From NCBI GenBank assembly GCA_000756795.1, contig CCSI01000001.1:620001-684000 (forward strand): DNA of 64,000 nt. Reading direction: 5' to 3'. Shown here in pieces: positions 46,471 to 56,298 of this stretch. Numbering within the stretch: the first letter of the stretch is position 1; every line of letters starts with the position of its first letter. The notes beneath the pieces were generated by a model, which saw nothing but the letters and a program-made list of their open reading frames with translations, ran no database searches and was not told where the DNA came from. The translations under genes were made by a program, and so were the position numbers. The stretch comes from Qipengyuania vulgaris. GTDB taxonomy: Bacteria > Pseudomonadota > Alphaproteobacteria > Sphingomonadales > Sphingomonadaceae.

Positions 46471-47841
46471 TCAGCCTTCGTCTTTGGCGGCGGGTACCGA
46501 AAGGGTGAAGCGGGCCCCCTGCCCCGGCGCGCTCTCGACGGTGAGGTCGCCATCCATCGCGCGGGCAATGCGGCGCGAGATGTAGAGGCCGAGACCGGAA
46601 CCACCATCTTCACCGCGACCGAGCCGCTCGAACTTCTCGAACACCTTCTTCTGCTGCTCGTCGTCAAGCCCATGGCCCTGGTCAGCCACTGTCACCATGG
46701 CACGCTGGCCGATGGCATCGAGGCGCACCCAGACACGGCTGTTCTCGGGCGAATAGCGGATAGCGTTGCCGATGAGGTTGAGCAGCACCTGCAGCACACG
46801 GCGGAACTCGGCGATGGCCATCTGGACTTCACCTTCCGCTGGCGCGTCGAGCGTGATGCCGCGTTCCTTCGCTTTCACGCCGAGGATGCCGCAAGCGCGC
46901 CGTGCGACATCGGCAAGGTCGATGCGGTCGGGCGCGGTCGAGAAACCCTCTGCCTCGACCACTTCGAGGTCGGACAAGTCATCGATGAGCGCCAGCAGGT
47001 GCTGTCCCGCACTCGCGATGTCGGCTGCGTAATCGCTGTATTCGTCGCGCAAGGGACCGGCGAGCTTGGTCCGGATGGTCTCGGCGTTGGCAATGATGCG
47101 GTTGACCGGCTGCCGCAGGACCGGGGTCAAATCGCGGCCCAAGGAGGGCGTGTCGCCCTTCGCGCCTGCCGGAGTTGCACCCAAGGGCCGTTTCGCACCG
47201 AGGTGGAGGACGAAGCCCGCGCTGCCCGGCTCCGGCTGTCCCAGCGGCTCGAGGAAGGCAGTCCATTCGCGGTCGGAGCCAGGAATGCGGCACGCAGTGC
47301 CGTCGAGCAATTGCCAATGGATAGGCTGCTCGTGCGCGTTGCTCGGCAACACGACGAAATCGGTCCAGGGCCGACCCACGCCCGCGCTGGCGGTCTTGGC
47401 GAATTCGACGAGGTCGGGTGCATCTGTCTCGATGGAGAGGATGCGCTGCGACGGGTCGAGCCGCGCGGTACACTCGGCGAGGTGGCGGTTTATTTCGGAG
47501 CGACGCTGGTTGGCGCGCTCCTCGCTCTCGCGCGGAATGGCATCAACCTGCCAGCTCGAGATAGCGATATCGCAACCGCCATCCTCATCGCCGCGAGGCG
47601 CAATTTCGACCCATGCGGTGATGCGCTCTTGCCCATCCACGGCCTCAAAACGCCGGGAGAGGCGAAGCCCGTACTCGCGGGCCTTGGTCACGAGCGAGAG
47701 CAATTCCGGTATGGCGAGCGTGCTGCCGAGGTCCCCGCCACAGGCGCGGTTTAGTTCGGCAAGCCGACCGTCGGCCTCGAGCAGCCGGTCCTCGGCATCG
47801 GTCTTGCCGCTGGCGATATATTGTGTGCCTACATTCGACAT
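46471..47841 (-). CDS. Histidine-kinase-like protein lacking the phospho-accepting histidine
   Basis: A 456-residue soluble sensor-kinase-like protein. Residues 40-230 look like a degenerate PAS/sensor part. The dimerisation helix reads RDLTPVLRQPVNRIIANAETI from 236 (split: RDLTPVLRQPV, NRIIANAETI); aligned with SHELRTPLNAI the histidine position is P240. The ATPase domain appears intact: N359 in LLNLIGNAIRYSP, G1 VADQGHG, F-box FEKFERLG and G2 GSGLGLYIS. It may act as a pseudokinase, an allosteric partner or a phosphatase-type regulator, as with His-less DivL-type proteins; that is inference. The adjacent upstream gene ends 3 bp before it. Confidence 0.82.
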   Translation of the reverse strand: MSNVGTQYIASGKTDAEDRLLEADGRLAELNRACGGDLGSTLAIPELLSLVTKAREYGLRLSRRFEAVDGQERITAWVEIAPRGDEDGGCDIAISSWQVDAIPRESEERANQRRSEINRHLAECTARLDPSQRILSIETDAPDLVEFAKTASAGVGRPWTDFVVLPSNAHEQPIHWQLLDGTACRIPGSDREWTAFLEPLGQPEPGSAGFVLHLGAKRPLGATPAGAKGDTPSLGRDLTPVLRQPVNRIIANAETIRTKLAGPLRDEYSDYAADIASAGQHLLALIDDLSDLEVVEAEGFSTAPDRIDLADVARRACGILGVKAKERGITLDAPAEGEVQMAIAEFRRVLQVLLNLIGNAIRYSPENSRVWVRLDAIGQRAMVTVADQGHGLDDEQQKKVFEKFERLGRGEDGGSGLGLYISRRIARAMDGDLTVESAPGQGARFTLSVPAAKDEG

Positions 47842-47843
47842 CG

Positions 47844-48803
47844 TCAGCGCCCGATCCTGTGCGCCGCGTCGAGCAGCATGCCGCGCGCCTTGTCCTGGTC
47901 GATAGTGTCTAAGCCGGCGACAGGTGCTGCGCCCGGATGGATGCGAAGCAGGACTTCGTCGATACGGCGCGGTTCGAGGCCAGCTGCGCGCAAGCCCAGC
48001 GCCAGTCGCACCGTCTGCCGCCCGTGGCTCGACAAGACCGCCAGTTCGCGGTCCTGTCCGGAGCGCGCGGCGAGAGCGGTAAAGAAGATCCCGGCCCCAG
48101 CCTCTTCGAGAACAAGGGCCGATGCGCCCTCCTGCCCGCCGACGAGGCGCGCGAAGAGCGAGAGTCTGCCATTGCTCTCGTCAAAAGACTGGCGAAGTTT
48201 CGCCTCGGCGCGCTGAACTGCATCGCTGCGGGTCTCGCCGCAATAGCGTCGCCATGCGAGGAGCATCTGGTGGAGCAGGTCGCCCGGAAGCTCGCCCAAG
48301 GGCAACTCCATCCTCCGCTGCGACTGCGCAAACCGTGCTTGCGCGGCAAGAGCGGCCATAGCCGTGCTCGACACTGAAGATTCCGACGCAGCCACCAGTC
48401 TTTGCATCAGCGGAGACAGCACCGGGTCAATGCCCAGTTGCGCTTCGAGGCGCTCGGTCAGCTGCCACTCGATTGCGAGCGCATGGCAATGCGAAAGCAA
48501 CGCGCGCGAGGCCTGGAAATGCTCGGCCAGTGGCTCGCCATGGCGCTCGGCAAAGGCATCGCGCCCTTTCTGCCCCGTCGCCTCGGCCTGTGTACGCAGG
48601 ACTTGGCGGGCAAGGTCCGCGAGCATCCCTCGAACCCGCGCGACAATTTCGTCGCTGAACAGCGAATGGTCGGGAGCCGAGAGCAAATGCGCGAGGATGG
48701 GCTCGATGCCGGCAAGCATGGCATCACCCTGCAGCAAGGCATGACGCAAGTCGCCGCCTATAGGCTTTTCGAGTTCATCCATGGCAAATGGCCGGTCCAT
48801 CAT
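47844..48803 (-). CDS. Alpha-helical protein of unknown function, paired with the kinase-like gene
   Basis: I do not recognise a family. The 319-residue product is predicted nearly all helical, rich in Ala, Leu, Arg and Gln, with no signal peptide or membrane segment and no catalytic motif that I can see; it might be a HEAT-like or DUF2336-like repeat protein but the match is too weak to claim. Start options are the ATGs at 48803, 48800 and 48782; the first has GGGGGC upstream. It ends 2 bp before the kinase-like gene and is certainly co-transcribed with it, so it may supply its input or target. Confidence 0.72.
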   Translation of the reverse strand: MMDRPFAMDELEKPIGGDLRHALLQGDAMLAGIEPILAHLLSAPDHSLFSDEIVARVRGMLADLARQVLRTQAEATGQKGRDAFAERHGEPLAEHFQASRALLSHCHALAIEWQLTERLEAQLGIDPVLSPLMQRLVAASESSVSSTAMAALAAQARFAQSQRRMELPLGELPGDLLHQMLLAWRRYCGETRSDAVQRAEAKLRQSFDESNGRLSLFARLVGGQEGASALVLEEAGAGIFFTALAARSGQDRELAVLSSHGRQTVRLALGLRAAGLEPRRIDEVLLRIHPGAAPVAGLDTIDQDKARGMLLDAAHRIGR

Positions 48804-48835
48804 GCCCCCATAGGGCCCATGTGGTTAATTCGCCG

Positions 48836-50014
48836 TTAGTCCTCACGAAACCGCTCGAAAAAGCGTGTTGCGAGCACCAGCAGGGCGATCGCAGCTGCCA
48901 TCTCGAGGGAGTATCCGAAGAAGGCTGCTGGCGTCAGGAGGAGGCCAAGCAGGATGCGGTCCTTGTATGTCGCTTTCCACGCCTTGCTTGCATGCCGGGC
49001 ACCGAGGTGGAGCAGGCCGAAGAGCATGAGCGGGACGAAGGGTCCGAGAATACCGAATTTCGCCGGTGCCGCTATGAGAAGCAGCAAGAGGAATATCGGG
49101 TCGATCGCATAGCCGAGGATGCGCAGGAGCGGATTTTCCTTCGCATCCGGCCGCCCGAGCCGCGAGACGCGCTCGACCACATCACCCATATGCGCAAACA
49201 GCGCGGTCACAGTGGTCAGGCCGAGTCCAACTGTGGTGTAACCGAAAATGCCCGCCCCAAGCGCGCCGACAGCGGCCACACCTGCAAGAATTATCGGCAG
49301 GGACTCGCCAGCCTTCCCGAGCAAGTCGCGCGCGAGCCTCGCCCCTGCCCTTTCGGCAACGGCCAGGCCCGGCGCGCGGAAGGCAATCTGGCGGCGCTGT
49401 GCATCGATCCATTCCTTCTCGCGCAGGTCGAGCGTTTCGCGGTCCGGGTCGAGGTGCCACTTGCCATCGGCCAGCAAATCCCTGTCGACCCGCGTAACGC
49501 CTGTGCCCGACTGAAGGGCTATGCGCATTAGGGCGGAGGGCACGTCGACATCCTGCGGCAGGTCGCCCAACCTTTCGACTGTCACGCCGGGGAGCATCAT
49601 GACCCCTGCCCACGCCAATTCGAGATCGAGCCGCTCGTAACCCAGCGGCACGGCAAGGTCGGCAGGCAGCGCAAGCACTGTCTTGCGCTCGAGCATGGAC
49701 TGCACCGCGTCATCATCCGGCAGCACACCGGGCGCGAAGACCAGCAATTCATCATCGGCGGTCACCATGCCCGAAAGCCTGTCGGGGCTCCGGATTGCGC
49801 GGAACTTCAGTCCTGCCCGCTCGGCCCGGTGCTGCAGCTGCACCACCTCGCTTTCGACCGCGTCGACGAGGCAGGCAACACGCTCGACGCCCAGCTTTAT
49901 GGCGAGATCCAACTGGCGTTCGACAATCATCGCACCTGCGAAATTCGCGAACGCCGGGCGCGCGCGTCCCGGGGTCGGATTCCTGTCGAGAGTGGACAGC
50001 AAGGCGATGCGCAT
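48836..50014 (-). CDS. Membrane protein with nucleotidyltransferase-like N-terminal domain
   Basis: A 392-residue protein. Residues 1-230 resemble the Rossmann-like half of sugar nucleotidyltransferases (GARPAFANF-like start in PGRARPAFANFAGAMIVERQL, DDELLVFAPGVLPDDDAV where an acidic cluster would bind metal), while 230-390 hold about five membrane helices (LPIILAGVAAVGALGAGIFG, PIFLLLLLIAAPAKFGILG, ILLGLLLTPAAFFGYSL). No CDP-alcohol phosphotransferase motif is present, so a lipid-headgroup synthase is not supported. I chose the ATG at 50014; the earlier ATG at 50095 adds a low-complexity stretch. Function unknown. Confidence 0.72.
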   Translation of the reverse strand: MRIALLSTLDRNPTPGRARPAFANFAGAMIVERQLDLAIKLGVERVACLVDAVESEVVQLQHRAERAGLKFRAIRSPDRLSGMVTADDELLVFAPGVLPDDDAVQSMLERKTVLALPADLAVPLGYERLDLELAWAGVMMLPGVTVERLGDLPQDVDVPSALMRIALQSGTGVTRVDRDLLADGKWHLDPDRETLDLREKEWIDAQRRQIAFRAPGLAVAERAGARLARDLLGKAGESLPIILAGVAAVGALGAGIFGYTTVGLGLTTVTALFAHMGDVVERVSRLGRPDAKENPLLRILGYAIDPIFLLLLLIAAPAKFGILGPFVPLMLFGLLHLGARHASKAWKATYKDRILLGLLLTPAAFFGYSLEMAAAIALLVLATRFFERFRED

Positions 50015-50218
50015 GCTGGCTCCTGTTATTGCGATGCGGAGATGGTTTAGGAGCCGCGCCGCTACCCTGCCAAGCGCGCCGGTGCAAATGCCCACGGGAA
50101 ATCTTCGCCAGACCTATCCTTAACGGGCGCGGTCCATACCAGTCACCGTCCCATGCAACCTGCAGGTTTCAAAGGTTAACAAGGGTTTCTGGCACTCGCG
50201 AATGTGGTATGAGAGACC

Positions 50219-52849
50219 ATGGCAAAGCGCTCTCACATCAAGGTCGTCGATGGCGAAAACACCGCTGTCGACACTCCCGAAACCGACCTCGTCCTTGAAC
50301 AGGAGGTGGTCGATGAACCCGCTGCCGACGACTATGTCGAGCAGGAGGAGTGGTTCGAGGAAGAGCCTGAACAGCCCCGCCGCAACTGGCTTGTGCCCTC
50401 GCTGGCGTTGCTCGCGATCGCAGGCTGGACCGCGTTCTATGGTTGGGCGAACCAGTCCGCCATCCTCGGAGGAGGCACCCCGCAGGAATGGGTGGGATGG
50501 GTTGTCGAGTGGTCGGTGCCGACGCTGCTCGTGGTCGCACTCTGGATACTCGCGACCCGCAATTCGACCCGCGAGGCCCGTCGCTATGGCGAGGTCGCAC
50601 GCAGCCTTTCGGAGGAATCCGCGCTGCTCGAACGTCGCCTCGTCACGGTGAACCGCGAACTCAGCCTCGCGCGCGAATTCCTCGGAAATCAGTCGCGGGA
50701 CCTCGAATATCTCGGACGCAGCGCCTCGGAAAAGATTTCCGAGCATGCCGACCGGCTGCAGGTCCTCATCCGCGACAATGGCGAGCAGGTCGATGCCATA
50801 CACGGCACCAGCGGCGCGGCGCTCGAAAACATGGAGAAGCTGCGCGACAACCTCCCCGTCATCGCCAATTCCGCGCGCGATGTGTCGAACCAGATTGGCG
50901 GCGCGGGCCGGACCGCGCAGGAACAACTCGGCGCGCTTGTCGGCGGATTCGAACGCCTCAACCAGTTCGGCGAGGCAAGCGAACGCCAAGTCGCCTCCTT
51001 GCGCAAGCGCGTAGACGAAGCGCTTGCCGCCTTTACCGATCAGGCCAACGAACTCGAAACGGTAACCGCCGAACGCTTCGCCGCGCTGAGCGAAGGCAGC
51101 GATGCCATCCGCAGCGATTTGCAGGCACAGGAAATCGAAGCACTTTCGGCCCTGCGCGCCCGCAGCATGGCACTGCGCAACGAGCTGGCCGAGGCCCATG
51201 CCGCAGCAAACGAGGAAGAGGCGCAGGTGCTTGCGGCCATGCGCGAACGCTTGATGGCGCTGCGTGAAGAGGCGACGGAACTGACCTCCGGCATTCGCGA
51301 GGGTGAAGAAGTGGCTATCGGCGCGTGGGGCGGCCAGGTCGATGCGATGAAGGCGCGGCTCGAAGAGGCTGTCGCTGAAATCAAGGAAATCGATGCAGCG
51401 GCACTGGAAGCTGCAAATACGAAACTGCGCGCCCTGTTCGACGAAGCCCAGAGCGTCGATGCACGCATTACCGAACGCAACCGCCTGTTCGAGGAGGAAA
51501 CTCTGCGCCGCAACGAGAGCCTTAACGCTGCGCAGGATGAGATGGCGGAAGCGCTTACCGCGCGCATGGCGGAACTCGATGCCGCTATCTCCGAACGCCG
51601 TGAAACACAGCGCGCCCAACTGGCCGCGATGGTTGAGGAAGGCGAAACGCTGGGTGAGCGAGTCGCTGCACTTGGAAAAACATTCGGCGCCGTCGCGGCG
51701 CAGGGGTACGAGGCACGCGAAACGCTTGCCGGCGGTATCGATGCGCTATCCGGACAACTTCGCCATACCCGAGAGGCAATGGATGGGACCGATCAGGACA
51801 TCGCGCGCCTCACCGATGCCAGCGTGCGCCTGCTCGAACTCATCCAGGCCAGCGCCAAGCAGACTGCCGACACGCTGCCCAAGGCGATGGAAGCATCGGA
51901 AGAACGCCTTGCCGCGATCGAAACCCGCGCGAGCGAAATCCACACGCTGCTCGACAATGCTCGCCTGACCGGCGAGACGCTGACCGAGGGCATGACGGTC
52001 ATCGAAGACCGGACCCGCACGGCCATGGAAGGGTTTGATGCCTTCCAGCAGGACTTCGACGGCACGAGCACGCGGCAGATCGAGAGCGTCGAAGGCCTTC
52101 GCGCCAGCCTCGCCAATCTGGCTGCTGACAGCAACACATTCGCCGACCAGGTCCAGGGCGAATTGCGCACCGCTATCGCGGCTCTGGAGGAAAAGGCACG
52201 AGGCGCGCTTGCGGCCATCGAGGACGAGCAAGCCGGACGCATCACCAGTATCGCCGATAGCATCGGTGCGCGCACTTCGGAGCAAATCGAGCAGGTCCTT
52301 GCAGAGCGGACCGAAACCGCGCTCGCCGAACTGGACGAGGCGCGTAACCGCTCGAACCAGGCGACGCGGGACATGACGCAGCATCTGCGCGACCAACTAG
52401 GCCGGTTGAATGAACTCACGGTCAATCTGGAATCGCGCATTGCCCATGCCCGCGACAAGGCAACCGACAGCGTAGATGGCGATTTCGCCCGCCGCGTCGC
52501 GCTCATCACCGAGAGCCTCAATTCGAGCTCCATCGACATTGCCAAGGCCCTGTCGAGCGAAGTCACCGACACCGCATGGGCAAGCTATCTGCGCGGTGAC
52601 CGCGGCATCTTCACCCGCCGGGCGGTCCGTCTGCTGGACAATTCAGAGGCACGCGAGATCGCCGAACTGTATGATGGCGATGCGGACTTCCGCGAGCACG
52701 TCAATCGCTACATCCATGATTTCGAGGCGATGCTGCGCACCATGCTCTCGACCCGCGATGGTAATGCGGTCAGCGTGACCCTGCTGTCGAGCGACATGGG
52801 CAAGCTCTACGTGGTGCTTGCGCAGGCACTCGAACGCCTGCGCCAGTAA
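50219..52849 (+). CDS. Large membrane-anchored coiled-coil protein of unknown function
   Basis: An 876-residue protein. An acidic cytoplasmic N-terminus (1-55) leads to two membrane helices (WLVPSLALLAIAGWTAFYGW, about 57-76, and WSVPTLLVVALWILAT, about 98-113). Residues 120-770 are almost continuous coiled coil with Ala/Glu/Arg heptads. The last 100 residues form a distinct conserved-looking globular domain (TAWASYLRGDRGIFTRRAVR, LYDGDADFREHVNRYIHDFE). Similar alphaproteobacterial proteins are often misnamed ATPases; I see no Walker motif. A scaffold or envelope-organising role is inference. It stands alone, divergent from the gene at 48.8-50.0 kb. Confidence 0.8.
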   Translation: MAKRSHIKVVDGENTAVDTPETDLVLEQEVVDEPAADDYVEQEEWFEEEPEQPRRNWLVPSLALLAIAGWTAFYGWANQSAILGGGTPQEWVGWVVEWSVPTLLVVALWILATRNSTREARRYGEVARSLSEESALLERRLVTVNRELSLAREFLGNQSRDLEYLGRSASEKISEHADRLQVLIRDNGEQVDAIHGTSGAALENMEKLRDNLPVIANSARDVSNQIGGAGRTAQEQLGALVGGFERLNQFGEASERQVASLRKRVDEALAAFTDQANELETVTAERFAALSEGSDAIRSDLQAQEIEALSALRARSMALRNELAEAHAAANEEEAQVLAAMRERLMALREEATELTSGIREGEEVAIGAWGGQVDAMKARLEEAVAEIKEIDAAALEAANTKLRALFDEAQSVDARITERNRLFEEETLRRNESLNAAQDEMAEALTARMAELDAAISERRETQRAQLAAMVEEGETLGERVAALGKTFGAVAAQGYEARETLAGGIDALSGQLRHTREAMDGTDQDIARLTDASVRLLELIQASAKQTADTLPKAMEASEERLAAIETRASEIHTLLDNARLTGETLTEGMTVIEDRTRTAMEGFDAFQQDFDGTSTRQIESVEGLRASLANLAADSNTFADQVQGELRTAIAALEEKARGALAAIEDEQAGRITSIADSIGARTSEQIEQVLAERTETALAELDEARNRSNQATRDMTQHLRDQLGRLNELTVNLESRIAHARDKATDSVDGDFARRVALITESLNSSSIDIAKALSSEVTDTAWASYLRGDRGIFTRRAVRLLDNSEAREIAELYDGDADFREHVNRYIHDFEAMLRTMLSTRDGNAVSVTLLSSDMGKLYVVLAQALERLRQ

Positions 52850-52850
52850 G

Positions 52851-53135
52851 TCAGCGGACCGTCGGCCCCCAAAAGATGAGGTCACGTGCCTCGATCCAGC
52901 CATAGGCATAATTCAGCACGTAGAGCGTGGTAAGTACCGCCGCGAGGATGGTGGCGCGCTTGGCGATGAGGCCGGGGCGGAAATTGGCCGGTGCGCTGTC
53001 GGCCTGACCGGGGATTTTTTCGATGCCTGCCTCATCATGCGTCTGCACCCCGAAAGGGAGCATGATGAAGGCGCTGACGACCCAGAAAAGCGCGTAGATC
53101 GCGATAATCGAAGTCCATTCCATGGGCAGGTTCAT
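52851..53135 (-). CDS. DUF1467 family membrane protein
   Basis: A 94-residue protein with two membrane helices (TSIIAIYALFWVVSAFIMLP and ILAAVLTTLYVLNYAYGW) and the family motif LPFGVQTHDEAG. DUF1467 genes recur next to rnj in alphaproteobacteria; function unknown. It starts 5 bp after the rnj stop and is the last gene of the nuo-birA-coaX-rnj unit. It converges on the coiled-coil gene with no gap to speak of (stop at 52849/52851). Confidence 0.87.
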   Translation of the reverse strand: MNLPMEWTSIIAIYALFWVVSAFIMLPFGVQTHDEAGIEKIPGQADSAPANFRPGLIAKRATILAAVLTTLYVLNYAYGWIEARDLIFWGPTVR

Positions 53136-53140
53136 GGCGG

Positions 53141-54799
53141 TCAGTCCAGTCCTCGCGTGGGCAGCATGACGCGCACTTGCGGGCGCTTGCCCGACCAGCG
53201 TTGGGCTGCCCGGCGGGCGGCGAGGCGCGCTGCTTCGTGTACCGTGCTCGACGACTTGCGCGCATTGCCCTTGAGCCTGCCGATGGCCTTGCGGATATCC
53301 TCGCGTGCTTCGGCGAGGAAATCCTCGTAATCTTCGTCGAGCGGCAGGCCGATGCTGTCGATGAGCGGGTTGAGCCTGTCGTCCAGTGCCACGATGACCA
53401 CGCCTTCGTGCATGATGCGGCGGCGCATCACGATGCTGTCGCCATCGGCAGGCGCAATGATGTCGCCGTCGAGGACGAGCCGCCCTGTCCTAACCTCGGC
53501 AATCTTGCCGGGTGCGCCTGGAGCAAGGCGGACGATGTCCCCGTTCTGCTGCACCACGGCATCGGGAATGCCATTGGCAAGGCCGAGCCGCGCTTGTTCC
53601 TGCATGTGCCGCATCTCGCCGTGGACGGGCAGCAGGATGTCGGGCCGCAGCCAGCCATAGAGTGCTTCGAGTTCCGGGCGACCGGGGTGGCCCGATACGT
53701 GGATGAGGCTCTGCCGGTCGGTGACCATGGTCACGCCCTTGGCCGCGAGGCGGTTCTGCACCGCGCCAATGGCGAGTTCGTTGCCCGGTATCTGGCGGCT
53801 CGAGAACAGCACGACATCGCCCGACACGAGTTCGAGCGGATGGCTGTCCTCCGATATCCGCGACAGGGCCGCACGCGGTTCGCCCTGCCCGCCGGTCGCG
53901 AGGATAAGCACCTCGCCACGCGGCAGGCCCATGGCGGTGTCGAAATCGACCGTTTCGGGGAAGTCCTCGAGATAGCCGTTCTGCTGCGACACATCGATAA
54001 TGCGGTCGAGCGAGCGGCCCGCGACGCAGACCTGCCGCCCGGTCTCGCGGGCGACCTCGCCCAGCGTGTGCAACCGCGCGACATTACTGGCGAAGGTGGT
54101 CACCAGAATACGCTTGCCTGGATGGCGCTGAACCTCTTCGAGCAAGCCCTTGAACACGGCCCCTTCCGAGCCGCTGGGGGCGGGATTGAAGACATTGGTA
54201 CTGTCGCACACGAGCGCCAGCACTCCCTCGTCGCCGATTTCGGTGAGTTCTTCCTCGGTGGTCGGCTCGCCAATGATCGGGTCTTCGTCGAGCTTCCAGT
54301 CGCCCGTATGGAATATCTTGCCATGCGGCGTGTCGATGAGCAGCGCATTGCCCTCGGCGATCGAGTGGGAGAGCGGGAGATAGGTCACTTCGAAGGGGCC
54401 GACGCGGAAGCTGCCGTGGTCTTCTTCGATGATATAGAGTTTGACCTCGCCCTCAAGGTCCGCCTCTTCCAGCTTGCGACGAACCAGCTCTGCCGTGAAG
54501 GGCGTTGCATAAATGGGCACGCCGAGGTCGGCAGCGAAATAGGGAACAGCGCCGATATGGTCCTCGTGCCCATGCGTAAGCACGATGGCTTCGAGGTCTT
54601 TCACCCGATCTTCGATGAATTCGAGGTCGGCGAAGACGAGGTCCACACCCGGGTACTGTCCGCCCGAAAAAGTCATGCCGAGGTCGACCATTAGCCACCG
54701 ACCCTGACAGCCGTAGAGATTGACGTTCATGCCAATCTCGCCCGAGCCGCCAAGCGCCAGGAAAAGGAGTTCGTCTTCGGGGGTGTAATTCTTCTTCAA
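53141..54799 (-). CDS. rnj: Ribonuclease J
   Basis: Metallo-beta-lactamase/beta-CASP RNase of 552 residues that degrades and matures RNA by 5' exo- and endonucleolytic cutting. The zinc motif [13 protein letters not shown] gives H76, H78, D80, H81; beta-CASP motifs ([32 protein letters not shown]) follow. The C-terminal domain is present. RNase J replaces or supplements RNase E in alphaproteobacteria. It overlaps coaX by four bases. Confidence 0.94.
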   Translation of the reverse strand: MKKNYTPEDELLFLALGGSGEIGMNVNLYGCQGRWLMVDLGMTFSGGQYPGVDLVFADLEFIEDRVKDLEAIVLTHGHEDHIGAVPYFAADLGVPIYATPFTAELVRRKLEEADLEGEVKLYIIEEDHGSFRVGPFEVTYLPLSHSIAEGNALLIDTPHGKIFHTGDWKLDEDPIIGEPTTEEELTEIGDEGVLALVCDSTNVFNPAPSGSEGAVFKGLLEEVQRHPGKRILVTTFASNVARLHTLGEVARETGRQVCVAGRSLDRIIDVSQQNGYLEDFPETVDFDTAMGLPRGEVLILATGGQGEPRAALSRISEDSHPLELVSGDVVLFSSRQIPGNELAIGAVQNRLAAKGVTMVTDRQSLIHVSGHPGRPELEALYGWLRPDILLPVHGEMRHMQEQARLGLANGIPDAVVQQNGDIVRLAPGAPGKIAEVRTGRLVLDGDIIAPADGDSIVMRRRIMHEGVVIVALDDRLNPLIDSIGLPLDEDYEDFLAEAREDIRKAIGRLKGNARKSSSTVHEAARLAARRAAQRWSGKRPQVRVMLPTRGLD

Positions 54800-55572
54800 G
54801 AGGATGCGCGCTCCGCAAGGATGGCAAGGCCGAGCAGCGTCAAATCGCTGTCGACCTCGTCGAACAGGTCGGTGATTTCATCGAACAGTAAGGCCAAACC
54901 GCCGGTGGCGACGACCTTGGCAGGCCGCCCGATTTCCTTCTTCATCCGCGCCACAAGCCCTTCGATAAGCGAGACGTAGCCCCAGAATACCCCGATGAGC
55001 ATCTGGTCTTCGGTGTTGCGGCCGATGACGCTGTCGCTGTCGGGCTTCTCGATGGCGATGCGCGGCAATTTGGCAGTGTTGCCCACCAGCGCATCGAGCG
55101 AAAGATTGATGCCCGGCGCGATGATGCCGCCCTTGTAGGCGCCGTTGAAATCAACCGCATCAATCGTGGTCGCCGTGCCGAAATCAATGACGATGAGGTC
55201 GCCTTCGTATTTCGCATGGGCCGCAATGGCATCAAGTGCCCGGTCGGCCCCCAGCGAACGAGGCTCGTCGACATCGATGGCGATACCCCAATCGGTGTCC
55301 CCTGCCCCGGCAATCATCGGTTCGACGTCGAAATATTTGCGGGCGAGGACGGTCAAATTGTGAATGCTGCGCGGGACGACCGAGCCGATGATAATCTGGT
55401 CAATGTCCTCTCGCTTGAAGCCTTCTAGCTGGAGCAATTGGAGGAGCCAGACGGCGTATTCGTCGCCGGTGCGGCGGGCCTCGGTGGCGATGCGCCAGCG
55501 GGCCTTGATTTCGCGACCTTCGAAGAGCGCGAAGACGACATTGGTATTCCCGACATCGGCTGCCAGCAGCAT
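54796..55572 (-). CDS. coaX: Type III pantothenate kinase
   Basis: First step of coenzyme A synthesis, 258 residues. ASKHA-fold motifs are visible: phosphate loop [16 protein letters not shown] at the start, [12 protein letters not shown] in the middle and [13 protein letters not shown]. Type III enzymes need a monovalent cation and are not inhibited by CoA. It sits between birA and rnj, as in many alphaproteobacteria. Confidence 0.94.
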   Translation of the reverse strand: MLLAADVGNTNVVFALFEGREIKARWRIATEARRTGDEYAVWLLQLLQLEGFKREDIDQIIIGSVVPRSIHNLTVLARKYFDVEPMIAGAGDTDWGIAIDVDEPRSLGADRALDAIAAHAKYEGDLIVIDFGTATTIDAVDFNGAYKGGIIAPGINLSLDALVGNTAKLPRIAIEKPDSDSVIGRNTEDQMLIGVFWGYVSLIEGLVARMKKEIGRPAKVVATGGLALLFDEITDLFDEVDSDLTLLGLAILAERASS

Positions 55573-55575
55573 GGC

Positions 55576-56298
55576 TCAGCCCTCCTCGTTTGCGAGCATC
55601 ACGTCGCCTGCATGGATGACACGGCTTTCGCCCGAGGCCAAGCGCAGGCGCAGAGCGCCCTCGTCGGTCAATCCAGCGAATGCCGCGTTGATAGGTTCCT
55701 CGCCCGGCGGATGGACATTCAGAGCCGTGCCCTTGGGATGCGCAACGCTTTCCCAGCGGCGCACAATCGGCTCAACCCCGAAATTGCGCCAGCGTTCGAG
55801 TTCTGTGTCGAAACTCGCCGCGAGCGAATGGGCGAAAGTGTCGCGGTCCGGTGCAGGGCCGAGTTGCGACAGAGCTATCGTTCTGCGGTCCGGCAGGTCC
55901 GGCGCAGCCGCAAGGTTCACGCCGATGCCGACGATGATGGCGTCGCCTTCACGCTCCAGCAGAATGCCGGCGAGTTTCGCCCCGCCCAGCATCAAATCAT
56001 TGGGCCATTTAAGCGACAGGTCTGCCGGGTTCGAAATCAGCGGGACGACAGTTTCGTAAAGCGCCAGAGCGGTCAACAGGGCGAGGCTTGCCGGAGCCGG
56101 ATCGCGCTCGTGCGGGCGGACCACCGTCGAGCCCATGAAATTGCCGTGGCCGTCGAACCAGGTGCGGCCCTGCCGTCCTCGACCCGAGGTCTGGCGATCG
56201 GCGACGAGCCAGTGCCCCTCGCCCACCGCCTCGCCAGCACGGATTGCGGCGGCGAGGTCGGCGTTGGTGCTTCCGGTTTCTGGGACCGTCTTTATCAA
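55576..56298 (-). CDS. birA: Biotin--[acetyl-CoA-carboxylase] ligase
   Basis: Attaches biotin to carboxyl-carrier proteins. The 240-residue protein has only the catalytic and C-terminal domains (no N-terminal HTH), so it is not a repressor: ETGSTNADLA, the biotinyl-AMP loop SGRGRQGRTW and the KWPNDLML motif are present. The start I favour is TTG at 56298, which overlaps the nuoN stop (TTGA); an ATG at 56391 is in frame but lies inside nuoN and would add 31 residues unlike the family. Confidence 0.92.
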   Translation of the reverse strand: MIKTVPETGSTNADLAAAIRAGEAVGEGHWLVADRQTSGRGRQGRTWFDGHGNFMGSTVVRPHERDPAPASLALLTALALYETVVPLISNPADLSLKWPNDLMLGGAKLAGILLEREGDAIIVGIGVNLAAAPDLPDRRTIALSQLGPAPDRDTFAHSLAASFDTELERWRNFGVEPIVRRWESVAHPKGTALNVHPPGEEPINAAFAGLTDEGALRLRLASGESRVIHAGDVMLANEEG

